NCBI RefSeq assembly: GCF_958295425.1
Contig: NC_081136.1
Span: 21,458,890-21,522,889 of the forward strand
Origin: Solea solea
Lineage: Eukaryota > Chordata > Actinopteri > Pleuronectiformes > Soleidae
Reading direction: 5' to 3'
Length of the DNA: 64,000 nt
A program made the translations under genes and the position numbers. The first letter of the stretch is position 1; the number at the start of each line of letters is the position of its first letter. Of this stretch, positions 44,695 to 55,874 are shown piece by piece. The notes under the pieces are model-generated. The model saw only the letters and a program-made list of their open reading frames with translations. It had not been told where the DNA came from and did not search any database.

Positions 44695-44985
44695 ATCATT
44701 TGTGCTATAGCAGAATTTGACCATATTTATAGTCAATTTCATAGTTTCTAACGCATGTAAATATCCTTCATTTAACACTACAAAGTCAAAGAAATAAACC
44801 AGGTATTATCTATGATGTATTATTATTATTATAAGTGTATTTCTGGCATGTAATACAGATCATGAACGGTAGATGTAGATTTACAGTGTGTTGTCACTCT
44901 CTGCTGAGAAACACACACATCTCAAAAGAAAACTTTTCATGAGTCCAAAACAACAACAACAACCTGTGTGCAGCTTTATATCCTC
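44695..44985 (-). repeat. Dispersed repeat 'family H', copy 2, inverted
   Basis: Reverse complement of the 15640-15910 repeat, with matching blocks at both ends: aaataaaccaggtattat (44792 region) and aaagaaaacttttcatgagt (44926 region). Confidence 0.65.
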
Positions 44986-45009
44986 ATACTGTATATCTCA
45001 CATATTGCA

Positions 45010-45210
45010 GTATAGCCGACAGAGCGAGTTGTCTTTCAACTACAAGGTTGTGTGTTCGATTCCCGGCTCCGCTATAGGCTACATGCCGACGTGTCCTTGG
45101 GCAAGACATTTAACCCCCCGGCAGCTTGTGAAAGAAGATTAGTGAATGAAGATGCACTTTGAGTGGTCATCAAGTCTTGAAACACTATATAACTACAGAC
45201 CATTTGCCAT
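45010..45210 (+). mobile_element. tRNA-derived SINE 'family A', most complete copy
   Basis: The head has a clear Pol III B box, GTTCGATTC, at 45054-45062, in tgtgttcgattcccggct. It is followed by tgtccttgggcaagacattt, aaccccccggcagcttgtga, gagtggtcatcaagtcttga and acagaccatttgcc. The middle body is shorter than in other copies. Confidence 0.85.
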
Positions 45211-45239
45211 ATTGATATCGAATGATATAAAAATATGAT

Positions 45240-45365
45240 ATCATATGATGATAATACTTTTTTCCCATATTACCTAGCCCAGTTGCAGATATCTGTTAAT
45301 ACATTTTAAAGCCAATATTGGCTGATACCAATATGATGGATGCGTAATATCATCCAATATCAACT
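45240..45365. repeat. 'Tatcggtat' type dispersed repeat
   Basis: The blocks tacctagcccagttgcagat and ggctgataccaatatgatgg resemble the gatactgatatcggtatc repeat near 49770-50040. Confidence 0.4.
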
Positions 45366-46680
45366 TTCACTCACACTCTCCCACCCTCACTCACACATTT
45401 TATTTCAAATGCCTAAAACAATTTGGCAAAATGTGACATTCAAACATGTTTTCTCTCCACAGAATGCACAAATTCACCATCACCCATAGTTTGACAAAAA
45501 AGTGAGATTGCAACGTTCTTCGTAACGTAAATAAACCGAGAGACAGAGCTGTGATGTAAAAGCTGCTCGTAAATGCGAGGAAAGAGAGAGAGAGAGAGCC
45601 TCAATCAGACTGCCTCTCTTCACTTCCTGCATTTATCAGCTGCTCTGCAGACTCTGTGAGAGAAACACTTCAGTACAGCTGGATCTTTGTGCTCTGCTCT
45701 TTTCTCTGGCTGGATTACAGATCGGACTTGTGGCCGATTTGATGCAGGATACCCCCATGTTACTGTCTGTCTTTAAGGAGTGTCTCCTCTTCACACATGG
45801 ACCAAACTTTTGCCTTCCCTCCCAAACTAGATGGGCTCTGTGTTATTTCACGAAACCACAACAAAATAGTAAAAATGAAGTTTCCTCTACTTTCTCCAGG
45901 CACTTTTTGTTCAGACAGTACTCAATTTGGACTTTTTGTCATTCTTTTGTTGTAATGATAATAATAATAATAATAACAATAATAATTCATTTAATTATTC
46001 TGAGCCCTGAGTCCTTTGTTTCTGGTTGTCTGTTTTCCTTGTTTCCTGCTTTATTTTGTAGTTTTTTTCTTTGTGTTTTACTTCCTGGCGTGTCGTCCCT
46101 CTTGAGTGCCTGCCCTGCCCTAATAAGTTTCACCTGTGTTTCCCCACTGTCTTCAGGATATTTTCCTCTTTGTGTTTTACTTTTGCCTTCCCTTCCTCCT
46201 TTGATCGCTTTTTCCTTTGTTATGTTCTTAGCCTGCATTTATGAAATAACTGCATTTACCTCTCAATTTGTCTCAGAATTCTGAGATTAATACTTACCAT
46301 TTTCTCCGAATTGTGACGTTAGTCTCAGAATCCTAACTTTAATGTCAGAATAGTGGCTTTTTTCTATCCTTCACTAAGGTTGTTGTAGCCCGTTAATGCA
46401 ACATTATAGTTTTATGGCTGTCAATTTCTGTGACCTTTGACATTTTGAAAAAAAAGGATGGTTTTATGGATTAGCAATTTTCCAAAGAGTGAAACTCATT
46501 CATACTTTTTTGACTAAATCTGGTATCATTTTTAACTTAATTTATAACTTTTTAACAGCATTATACCTGAAAAGGGTTTTTATCAATATTGCATTTCTAA
46601 ACACTTTTTTGCACTATACTGTATACTGCCATCAACCTAAATAAACAATATTAAAAGTAAAAAAAATCATATAATGCCGT

Positions 46681-46801
46681 TGATTATTATTATTATTATT
46701 ATCATCATTATTATTATTATTATTATTATTAATATTAATAATAATCATAATAATAATAATACTGATAAAAACAACAATAACAATCATAATAATAATAATA
46801 T
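46681..46801. repeat. Compound (ATT)n-(AAT)n tract
   Basis: About 55 bases of ATT units are followed by about 60 bases of AAT and AATAAC units, so the two halves are nearly self-complementary. Confidence 0.9.
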
Positions 46802-47639
46802 TTGCTATATACGTGAATGTCTTAAGTGTAGTTTTTGGCCGCATGTGTCATGTGTGTGTTTCTCTCTTAGCAGCATAATCAAAAATATCAACATAGATAT
46901 TCTGGGGATGTAGGTTAGCGCCCTAGGAAAAATGTAATAATTTTGTTGGTAACCTAGATACAGATTAGGGATTTAAGTTTTAAAACAATTGTTAACCTTG
47001 TGAGATAGATATATAGTATAATTAATTAATCCATGACATAACATTAATTAAACATGCAACTTATCTATTATACTTCTCTGAATAACTCTTTCAGTTTTAG
47101 TCCTAGAGGATTTGATTAGATTCCTTGGCTCAGCATTCGATTCAAAAATCGATTTCTGATTCAAAATCATTTGAGGGTCTGCTCTGCTGTTGTGTGCTAA
47201 GAACATTTATGTTGTCTTGAAATCAGAGGAAAGTGTTCATGTGCAACATTCGGGAGCTTTTATATTTGGAAAAAGGGCAACGTAAACACAAGCAAATTCA
47301 AGAAAAAAATGCATTTATGTATAAGATAACATGTCATGTGAGGGTATGACATTCCTGGGCTCGATTGGAAGCTTTTTTTTCCTACTATGCTGTGAGGGTG
47401 CAGGTCTTTAAACGCTGCCAATCAATCTATTTTTGGAAGTTTTGAAAATATTTAGAATGTTTGAGGATAAGAATCATGAGTCAACAAACTCTTTACTTTA
47501 TATTATAGCAAACACATATAATAAAAGGTGACACCAGATGGTTTGTTGTTTAAGAAACAGCTGAAACTGAAATATTTTCAGATGAAAAAAAAGAAATTCC
47601 ATGAAAGAAAAGTCTGCAGTGAAGAAATGCTCTGCATTT

Positions 47640-48080
47640 CTGATTGAGCTCACATAGCATCCATGTCAACCTCTTTAGGAGCTGCTTTACAGTTGTTTAG
47701 TGGCATTGTTCAGTATTTTCAGAGGCTTGTTTCATTAGGAGTTCCAGATCCTGTCGGATTAGGATTCAGTTCAAAATATCTGTTTATTGCTAAGCTGTGA
47801 GGACAATTATAAAATCCTCTCATCCTCTTCGCCCATTATAAAAGGCAGTGTAAGTAACATTTGCAGACTTCTTTGCACAGGATTAAATGATAACAGTCGC
47901 TCTCGGCAGCTTATATAAATAATGCCACAGAAGAGGAAACAAAATGTACAGATTCTATTAGTTTTTTTTTTTTTCAAAGCCTTGGGTTAAACTTATCTCA
48001 TAAATGCCGAGAGACGAATCTAAATCCAAAACTCGGCTTTAACAGATCAGATAAGAGACAAGAGCATATCAGTGTCCTGG
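47640..48080. promoter_or_regulatory. Unique-looking block, candidate conserved element
   Basis: The block has no repeat features, good sequence complexity and several homeodomain-like sites (ttcattaggagttc, gtcggattaggattc, ggattaaatgataaca). It lies in the presumed mpped1 5' UTR intron. The regulatory reading is a guess from appearance. Confidence 0.2.
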
Positions 48081-48260
48081 CAATGCAAGTAACTGTAACT
48101 GGTTTCAAATTGATTTTAAAAATGGTCTTGCACCTATATAATTGAATTACTTACCGAGCTGCTGCCTACACTCCTCAGACATGACCCTCCTCACTGTTCT
48201 TATTTAGTGACTTTTTACATGTTTTTCTGTTTTATCTTATGTATTATTTTTTATTGTGTT

Positions 48261-48537
48261 TCGGGCTGCAACTAACAATTATTGTTATGGACCACTTGTT
48301 TGGTTCGTGAAATGTTTATCAGTGTTCACTAAACATGGAGATGTTGATGCTGAGTTCCAATGATTTCTTTGTTATATGGAGCAAAGAACGTATTCACGTT
48401 TCAGAAGCTGGAAACTCAGGAAGAATGTTTTTTATTATTGAAAAAACACTCAAAGCGATTCATCGTTTATCAAAATAGTTGACGATATTTAGTAATTGAT
48501 CCATAATTGATTAATAGAATAATCATTTGCACCCCTG
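48261..48537. mobile_element. hAT-like MITE 'family F', near complete
   Basis: It starts cgggctgcaactaacaatta and ends tcatttgcacccctg. The eight bases on the left (attgtgtt) and right (attgtgcc) match at six positions, a possible target duplication. The interior has ttgttatatggagcaaagaa as in the 43614 copy. Confidence 0.65.
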
Positions 48538-49651
48538 ATTGTGCCGTTTTTATATCGACTGAGTGCACTATTATTGTAACTGTGTGCCATATGAAAAATG
48601 TATTATTATTATTGCTATTAAATGCATTTGATAGATACTTTGACTGGATTCAAATTGTGGTACAGTTAGACTGGGCTATACAAATTCTCCCATTTACCAA
48701 ATTACTTGAAACATATCATTTTCAGTCTGCTAAACCGATTTGGGTTTTTCTATGGCCGAGGCAGATTTAAAAACAATCAGATTTTCATTTTGTCCTCCAT
48801 CTGATAAAACTAAATAGTTTAATAATGACAAATAATAGTAACCATAACTTAACTTCAGTAACCAGTAACTGCAGTCGATGTTTTGTGTCTGCAAATATTT
48901 ACAGTATTTACAATAAAATAATTATTTATAAACTAAACCAACAAATGAACAATTATTTAGTTTTTGAGAGTAAAAATCTGTAATTTTAAATAACTATTGC
49001 CTATTATTACAAAATGGCCCAAATGATTAAAATAAATAACAATATTTCTCATTAAATTGGATTGCATAATTATTTGGATCAATATTTAGGTCATGATTAT
49101 TACTATAACTGTTTTGATCTAAATGGCTTTGGTATCCTTCGATGTCATGCTCCTGCTAATGAACAAATGTGGGTGTTACCTTCAAAAGATGTGCAGAATT
49201 GTTGATAAAAAGAATCAAATATAAGAAAGTTGTGAGTGGTCCGAAGTTGTTGTTACATGTTCCCGTCGTCCACATGATGGAGAAAACAACAGAGATACAT
49301 TCAAATAGGCCTGCACAGACCTGCACACACGTTACTGCCTGCACTCCTGAAACACATCCCTGAAGCATGCTGGGATTCGCCTGTGACACACACAAAAGAA
49401 AAGCCAGCAGTGTGAAGTGTGTATCTGTCACGTCAGTGTGCTGTCAGCGTGTGAGGTCGCAGTGAATGAGGAATGGAGATGGCACGGCGACATCGCGCCG
49501 CAGTCCTGGCGTACTTTGCCAAGAATTGTCGCTCCCCAAATTATCACCTCCTTCTCCAAGCGTTGCTGTCACTGCAGCAGCTCTCCGCTCCGCTCTGTCC
49601 AAACTGCCACAGTCTCCCAAAACTCAGCTGCGGTGCAATGTATTAATGGGT

Positions 49652-49652
<1 letters not shown>

Positions 49653-49688
<36 letters not shown>
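49653..49688. repeat. (AC)n microsatellite
   Basis: About 18 AC units. Confidence 0.95.
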
Positions 49689-49689
<1 letters not shown>

Positions 49690-49769
49690 ATGGCCTCACA
49701 CAGCATGAATGGCCACACTAATAGGAAAACTGACCACCGCTTTTTTTGATCTTTGACTCGTGACCAGCA

Positions 49770-50040
49770 GATACGATACTCAGTATCGGTTCAATACTGA
49801 TACTAAGTTTAATATTTGATAGTCAAAATAAGTGGATAGGATATCAGAAAGATAAAAATGTAAAATCCAATACAATCCCTGTAAAAAATCATTCATATCC
49901 CATTCTTTGCTATGTACTGACTGTAGAAATTTAAAAGTAAATATAGGAGGAAAATGCATCAACACACAATGTAAAATGATATCGGACTGATATTGGTATC
50001 TGTAGATACTGGAGACATGACATCAGTATCTGTAGATAAT
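49770..50040. repeat. 'Gatactgatatcggtatc' type dispersed repeat
   Basis: The ends have actcagtatcggttcaatac and gatatcggactgatattggt, giving an inverted-repeat look. Limits are approximate. Confidence 0.4.
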
Positions 50041-50064
50041 TGCCCTTGTTTGCGCCATCTTTGG

Positions 50065-50395
50065 TTGTGTAGTCTACAAAACAATGAATTAGATAAGTAA
50101 AAAAAAACTTCAATGATTAAATTAATCGTCATCGTTTTTTTAATAATTACAAGAAGTTAAAAAAGGTAAGAAGATTTTTCAGCTTCTTAAGTGTGACTAT
50201 TTTTCATGGTTTCTTCGCTGCATGAATCAAAGAAAACACAATAAAACTGTATAATTTTGGTTTGTGGACAAAACAAGATACCGTATCTGAGAGGTTTGGG
50301 AATTGTTTTCCAGGTTTGGGACATTTTTTTACACCAAACTATTCATCAATCAATTGAGAAAATGATTGACAGGAGAATTGATTATGTGTAGCGTG
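50065..50395. mobile_element. hAT-like MITE 'family F'
   Basis: The blocks gattaaattaatcgtcatcg, ggtttgtggacaaaacaaga, ggtttgggacattt, caatcaattgagaaaatgat and gaattgattatgtgtagcg match the copy at 59490-59790. Confidence 0.6.
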
Positions 50396-50930
50396 AGAAA
50401 GGAAGTGAGTCTACTCCTGCTCCTTATCTCTGCTCCAGGATACATTAGCTGCTGCTAATAAGCATAACACACCTGAAAACCGGAGGTTGGTATTAGATGT
50501 TATGTTCGTCACAGGAGAGGATAAAAAAAGTGTGTGAATTTAAAAAGACAACATCTCTTCTTCTGCTATAGCACTGATTTCTGATCCATTTCCAATTGAG
50601 TGCACATACATTTAGCAGATTTTATTTTAAAATTAAATTATAAGATATTTAGTGTGAAAGCACGAAATGTCATACTGTTGTCTGACTGACTGTCAAAAAT
50701 GGAGAAATGAACCACAAATGTCAAGCAAATCAGCAAATAGGCAGGAAATGCTCGTGTGAGAATCTGAAAGAGGAGAGTGACTGGCATTTTGTCCCATAAA
50801 TTACATAAATGTTCATGAATCTTTTTTATTTTATTTTTTTATTTGAACTATTCCTTAAAAAAAACAAAAAAAAAAACAAGCAAGTTTATAACTATGCTTA
50901 ATGTCAGCTCTTGTCTGTTCTGTGTCTCAG

Positions 50931-51102
50931 GTGCAGAGAAGCTGCAAAGAATAAGAGTATAAGGAGGAGGTGATGCGACTGTGAGTTCTGTGAGAGTTTG
51001 AGTCTGTCACCCAAATCACCAGCAGTAGCAGCTAAAGCACACACCGTCCCCCTGACTCTTTGCGCCCGTTCACCTCTGCTCTGCTCTGGTTTGCTCTGTG
51101 CC
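50931..51102 (+). other. mpped1: mpped1 5' UTR, second exon leader
   Basis: The exon begins after tgtgtctcag (acceptor ending at 50930) and leads to the start codon at 51103. It contains a four-codon upstream ORF, atgcgactgtga (50973-50984). From 50974 the main reading frame is open but has no ATG before 51103. Confidence 0.55.
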
Positions 51103-51284
51103 ATGGCCTTCACCCTGTCAGAGATCATGGCGGCGAGGCGGCAGCAGTCACAGGCTCAGTCACACGGTGCTCAGCGCGGCGGCAGGACGACAGTGGAGGT
51201 GGACGAGTACAGCACCAACCCCACTCAGGCCTTCACCTTCTACAACATCAACCAGGGGCGCTTCCAGCCACCGCACGTCCACAT
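51103..51284 (+). CDS. mpped1: mpped1 first coding exon
   Basis: It runs from ATG at 51103 to the AT of a split ATG codon (ccgcacgtccacat|gtgagt). The second in-frame ATG (51127, ATGGCGGCG) corresponds to the MAARR site seen in the human protein. The donor is a strong GTGAGT. Confidence 0.95.
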
Positions 51285-54100
51285 GTGAGTAAATATGTAC
51301 CGACTCTTCACACATGCGGTGTCACACACTGGGACTTCATATTGACTTCCTGTCTGTTCAGGAGAATGTGATGATGTTTCCAATGGGTCTGAGGAATATG
51401 TGAATGTGGGCCACATTAGGGTTAGTTTTGGGCTGACTATTGAATATTGCTGTGTTTCCTCCAATGGTGTGGTTTGGTTTGGTACAGTTTGGAATGGTAA
51501 AGCCCTGGGTCAGGAGTACCTTTACTTGCCTCGACGTCCATGGGATAGTCGCAAGGGATTAGCGTTTATCTGTCGCACAATCGGCTGACTGTCATGGGTG
51601 GAGCTGGTCTAATTGTACCGTACCATTTTACTCTGCTAACCCAAGGGAAGGTTACTTTGGTACTTTTCCCTAATAGAAAAGCAAAAAAAAACATACCATA
51701 CTGTACCAAACCAAACCATTCCATTCAGTGGAAACACGGCTCATGGGTCCAAAGAGGATTTGTCCACGGTTTCCATGATGGCTCCATCAGTGTTTGCATG
51801 TTCATGAAACCTTATGGCCCCTGAATAATTTGCCCACTTCAAGCCCATTCCCACTTAGTAGTGGAAAGGCACAGAGTAAGAAAACACGGGAAACTGCGAC
51901 CCACATTGTCAGCTTGAATAGAACCCTCATTGGGTCCACATGGACATGCTGACTGGGAACTGCTATTATCAGTGTTAATATTGTTCACACAATTCTATTT
52001 GACTGACTTCTTAACATGGTTGAACTCACTGGTACTGTTTTGATCCAGTGTAAATCTTATCTTACTGATATAAATGATATCATGAACATTAATGAGTCGA
52101 CTGTGGAGTAGCACACAGGGGTCCATTTTAGGCGCTACCCTTTATGATCCGTCTTGATGATGTCATCAGGAGACATAATATATAATGCTGATGATACACA
52201 GCTTTACATTGCTGTGTCTTCTGACGACCCAGGGCCGATTGATGCCCTCTTTAATTGTTCTTTTGGACGTCAGAGAATTTTCTATACATAATAAGTCAAG
52301 GTTATCAGTACAGGAGCCCACAGAGATCAAGTGAGTGCAAAACTACAAGCCCTAGCTTTTAATGCACCTAAAAAAAAATGTTTTTGATGCAGATTTGAAA
52401 TTTTATTAAAATTTCTTTCTAAAATTGTTTTTACCTTGACAACAGTGGCTCCTGACGGCTGTGTTGGCAGCTTGTGAATGGTTATGAAAGATGAGTGATT
52501 GAAAATGCGCTACACAGATGCGCTGTATGAAAGTGTGAGTGATTGGGTGTGAATTGGTGAATGGCAAAACTGTAGTGTACAGCAGTTTTGAGTGGTCATC
52601 AAGACTAGAAAAGCGCCATATAAATACAGACCATTACCATTTACTTCCTTTTGTTTCATAAGACTTCTTTCATCCAAGCTGTTGATCCACTGCTGCCTTC
52701 ATCAATAAGTCCAAAAGTGTTATTTTCTAACTTCAGTTTAAAAAAAACAAAAATAAAAAAAAAAATGCTTGGATTTATCTAGGTGATACAAACTTAATGA
52801 GGCAGCAATAGACAAACAGCTCCTGTCTGTCACTGAATTTCTCTATGGAATTTGGTGCAGGAGAGTAAGCAAGATGTCGGAAAACTTCAAAACGAGTGCC
52901 CATCAGCTCAGCTCTATGTGTCAGTATCTAATAAACTCACACTTGAAAAAATACAAACTATTACTTTAACTTTAACTGATAGCTGTTTGACATTTCTGAT
53001 CCTCAAAAGTGAAATTAAATACCATATTTAATTGACCTACAAAGACACATTTGCATTATTCTCCCATGAAGAAGAACCAAGCAGCCCAAATATTCCACAT
53101 TTTTATTCACATTCTTACAATCCATGCATTGTGAAGTATGAAATTTAGAGGATTTTTGCATTGTATCTGATTTCATATTTTTAATTTTCTGAGGTCTGAT
53201 GCAGTGGTTTTAGCCAGTATCAGACTGATACAAATTCTTAGTATAATATGAGCTCATTCCTAATTTAACTGCATTGTATTCCAAAGTCTTTGAACCATTG
53301 ATTTTAAGAAATATATTTTCTAAATTAACTCTCTTATGTATTTTATTTCTTTTCTGACTTCTTGCTGACATTCCTATATATGTGTCTATCTGCTTCCCTA
53401 CTTCCATTCATTTCTTTCTTTCACTCTTGCTGTGGAGAAGGAGGGGGAGGAGGAGGAGGAGGAGGATGAGGAGGAGGAAGCAGACCTGGGTGTTAACGTA
53501 CCTGGAGGAAAACTTATTAAACTGGGCCACGGTTATTCACCAGCTCCTCTCCCTCTGGAGACCCGTGGACGTGCACAGTTGCTAGAAATCCCACAGGACT
53601 GTGCTCCTTTTCTATATCTGCACTTTATTCTTTCTTTTTTTTTATCTATCTCTGCGCATTTCTCTTTCTGTCTCTTTTGGTGCTCTGCTTTTATTGTGGT
53701 CTCTTACTGGCTTCTCGCTGTCTCTTCTGTCTGAGACTATGGGGATGATGATTTTTGCAGGATACTAATTCAACCTTACATTGTCATCCTCTTACCACAG
53801 AGAGTTTGCACACAGCCCAGTGTCTCTTTCTCCAGTATTATATTAGTGCAGCGTCCCCCTTTTCCTTCCTTTCTACCTTAACTTTTTTCTCGTCCTCTGT
53901 GGTTTTTATTCTCCTCAGGGTGGACCCAATGCCCCATGATGCTCCCAAGCCACCAGGCTACACGCGCTTTGTTTGCATCTCAGACACGCACTCCCGCACA
54001 GATGCGATCCAGATGCCGTACGGGGATGTGTTCATCCATGCTGGAGACTTCACCGAGCTAGGACTCCCCTCCGAGGTCAAGAAGTTTAACGACTGGCTAG
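51103..54100 (+). CDS. mpped1: mpped1, metallophosphoesterase domain-containing protein 1: first two coding exons
   Basis: MPPED1 and MPPED2 are class III cyclic-nucleotide phosphodiesterase-like metallophosphoesterases, with MPPED1 mainly in brain (family knowledge). The joined exons 51103-51284 and 53919-54100 (182 bp each) encode 121 residues. The start ATG at 51103 has a good context (gtgccatgg). The early segment MAFTLSEIMAARRQQ matches MPPED1 rather than MPPED2, and EVDEYSTNPTQAFTFYNINQ and GRFQPPHVHMVDP follow. The catalytic start is in the second exon: CISDTHSRTD (D-x-H metal motif) and HAGDFTELG (GD motif). Remaining exons (with GNHE and the histidine motifs) are outside the window. 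Human MPPED1 is about 326 residues. The alternative, MPPED2, is less likely given the N-terminus and the scube1 neighbour. Confidence 0.95.
51449..51740. mobile_element. MITE with gctgtgtttcc/ggaaacacggc ends
   Basis: The first bases gctgtgtttcc pair with the last ggaaacacggc, with one mismatch. The inner tggtttggtttggtaca block also pairs with tgtaccaaaccaaacca near 51700. The 292-bp interior is non-coding. No target duplication is clear. It starts 165 bp after the first coding exon's donor. Confidence 0.65.
52110..52290 (+). mobile_element. L2-type LINE fragment (reverse transcriptase core)
   Basis: Translation gives DDVIRRHNI and, after a one-base shift, NADDTQLYIAVSSDDPGPID followed by ALFNC. 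The latter holds the Y/F-x-D-D RT motif (here N-ADD with a preceding Y). Intact L2-like copies read RRHNI-YH-YADDTQLYIA. The fragment is deleted and shifted. Confidence 0.7.
52445..52643 (+). mobile_element. SINE 'family A', body and tail
   Basis: Blocks gtggctcctgacggctgtgt, aatgcgctacacagatgcgc, tgtatgaaagtgtgagtgat, tgagtggtcatcaagactag and ataaatacagaccattacca are in family order. Confidence 0.85.
52660..52875. mobile_element. MITE 'family D' copy
   Basis: Blocks gttgatccactgctgccttc, atcaataagtccaaaag, gaatttctctatggaatttg and gtgcaggagagtaagc match the other copies. Confidence 0.6.
53437..53480. repeat. (GGA)n tract
   Basis: About 14 GGA units with some GAT. It could be read as poly-Glu, but nothing suggests an exon. 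Confidence 0.9.
53919..54100 (+). CDS. mpped1: mpped1 second coding exon
   Basis: A 182-bp exon between ctcctcag and gtcagc. It begins with the G of the split ATG codon, then VDPMPHDAPKPPGYTRF, VCISDTHSRTDAIQMPYGD, VFIHAGDFTELGLPSEV and KKFNDWL. This is the strongest MPPED signature in the window. The next exon should open with the G-x-LPYEYK segment, which I do not see up to 64000. Confidence 0.97.
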
Positions 54101-54989
54101 GTCAGCATCTTTTAAACTTCTCATTCTGGACATCTATCGGTACAGCTGGGGTCAGTGATAGGTTACTTCCTCCCTTTGCAAAATTTCCAAGTTTTTTTAA
54201 GAAAAACTTTTAAAAGGAGAAGGATTCTTTGAAGTTGTCAGCATCTCGAGGCTACTTTCATTTTCATTTTTCTCATAATTTAAAGGGTTGTACCAGATTA
54301 AGACTCCTCTGAAAAGCATGTCATATGTTTTTTGAATTGATTTCCCCCACTTTTTATATTGAAATGTCTTTACTCTCTGGCGAGTCAAAGAACAGTGGGA
54401 CTACACCACAAACTTGAGTTGACTTCTGAATAGTACAAAGCAAACTTTTCAGTTTTTTTGGCATCAGAACTCATGAATGCAACGCTTTGAAAATACCTCA
54501 AATGGGAGTTATTAAAATGTTTCCATTGAAAAATCCACTTCCACAGATTGAATACTGATAAAACAGATAAACCATATGGAATGATTGTTCCTAGTGATGG
54601 ACTGGAGTCTTTGTAAGCCTATTTAACTGCATTATGGATGCCTGCAAAGAAGAAAAACTAAGATCTAGGAATCTTAACAGGAACCTTGTACTGCACTGCA
54701 GGGCCCAAACAATAGTCCTTTGTGATACAAATGTATTTCTGTGGAACTTCCAGTATGTTTTTCTTTATTCCTTTTACATATGATGTGGTGTGGTGTGAGT
54801 CTGGTTTGTGTTACTCTCCTCTTAGCTCTGACACAGGCTGTGCAGAGACTCCCCACTTCATACAGTGTGGTGTAACACTGACAGCAGCCTGAGGGTCGAA
54901 CAGCAGAAACAAACCGCTGAGTAAAAACAGACTGAAATAAAGATCCGTCTTCGATTTCCACAAATGATCAAGGGGTTGATCAGAACTCA

Positions 54990-55125
54990 GGGGGGTGCAG
55001 TGGCTCAGTGGTTAAGACCGGTACCCTGTCTGCGGAAAACATCATGGTCGCAAGTTGGACTCCATCCCTGGCTGATTATACTCAATTCCATTGCTAAATG
55101 ACATGTAATGTAATGTAATGATCTT
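54990..55125 (+). mobile_element. SINE with tRNA-like head and aatgt tail
   Basis: The head ggtgcagtggctcagtggtt with gaccggtaccctgtctgcgg resembles a tRNA A-box region, and gcaagttggactccatccct fits a decayed B box. The tail ctaaatgacatgtaatgtaa matches the 43305-43362 tail. The body between is deleted. Confidence 0.75.
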
Positions 55126-55129
55126 AAAG

Positions 55130-55340
55130 CTGCCATAGGTGATATATTTTTAATGGGGGCGTTCATTACAGCCTAGAAGCACATCAGTGCACCATGTGAT
55201 GAAGTTACCATATGGTCCAGCAGAGGGTGCTGTGAGCACAGCTTGGCCTTTGATCTACTTTCAAATGCCCTCTTGAACCATCAGCAAAAACAAGACAGCG
55301 GTGTCATGTTGTTTCGCTGTGCAAATGGTGGATTTAAGTA
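55130..55340. repeat. Probable teleost dispersed repeat
   Basis: The block cagtgcaccatgtgatgaag with ttaccatatggtccagcaga and gggtgctgtgagcac is a common repeat style in fish introns. Class unknown. Confidence 0.4.
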
Positions 55341-55832
55341 AGTCAATTGGCCTCCTAAGTGTTCACTACACATTCATGACATCAAAGCATCTGAAAATTG
55401 GCACGTGGGGGCAAGTATTTCTAAATTCTTAGCAAGTAAATCTGCTGACTCACATGTAAGCTTAGCTGTTAGCTCCACCTGAGTGAGGCGAGCGTGAGTA
55501 ATTCAAATTCACGTTTGAGTGTGTCGGAAGTGTGTCACGCATTATTTTAAGTTTCTTTTTTATGTTAACTAGTAAATTATTATACCCACATAAACATTGT
55601 AATATGTTAATCAAATTGTATTTAAATCTACTCAAAAACCAATCTACCTGTTCTCAAACTTTTTAATTTAGGCACAATAATGAAACACACACAGCATTTA
55701 AAACATGTACTGACATATAAATGTGTCATTTTAAGTGCAAAAATAGAAATACAACCATTCAGTGTCAAATTAAAATCCAAATTGAGGTGAAATCATATAC
55801 AATCCAGAGCAAAGCAAACTTATACATTGATT

Positions 55833-55874
55833 AAATAAATAAATAAATAAATAAATAAAGAAATAAAGAAAGAA
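55833..55874. repeat. (AAAT)n and (AAAG)n tract
   Basis: Six or seven AAAT units followed by AAAG units. Confidence 0.9.

Larger units (their letters stand above)
41781..50930 (+). other. mpped1: Probable mpped1 5' UTR intron
   Basis: If the first exon is right, this is a 9.2-kb intron. It holds (CAG)n at 41955-41992, SINE tail (43305-43362), hAT-like element (43614-43800), family-B SINE (43800-44060), family-H repeat (44695-44985), family-A SINE (45010-45210), a long ATT/AAT tract, a further hAT-like element (48261-48537), an (AC)n tract (49653-49688) and one more hAT-like copy. Stretch 42240-43270 shows nothing I can name. Confidence 0.45.
51285..53918 (+). other. mpped1: mpped1 intron
   Basis: A 2.6-kb intron with an inverted-repeat element (51449-51740), an L2-like fragment (52110-52290), a SINE (52445-52643), a family-D MITE (52660-52875) and a (GGA)n tract (53437-53480). 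Confidence 0.9.

Noticed and set aside
45040..45075. Possible genuine tRNA gene
   Set aside because: The B box is good, but there is no closed cloverleaf, and the downstream DNA is a SINE body shared with six other copies.
45730..46284. 184-codon + strand frame, hydrophobic
   Set aside because: It includes a (ATA)n tract and a region (45990-46240) that looks like a dispersed repeat of the 'gttttccttgtttcctgctt' type. Composition and lack of known domain argue against a gene.
53432..53734. 100-codon frame with a poly-Glu stretch before the mpped1 exon
   Set aside because: It is a (GGA)n microsatellite read as codons followed by pyrimidine-rich intron DNA. No domain, no splice need, and the mpped1 reading frame joins correctly without it.
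53755..54213. Longer open frame around the second mpped1 exon as an alternative first exon
   Set aside because: The upstream part is non-conserved intron, and the acceptor at 53918 joins in frame with the 51284 donor, giving the known MPPED1 N-terminus.
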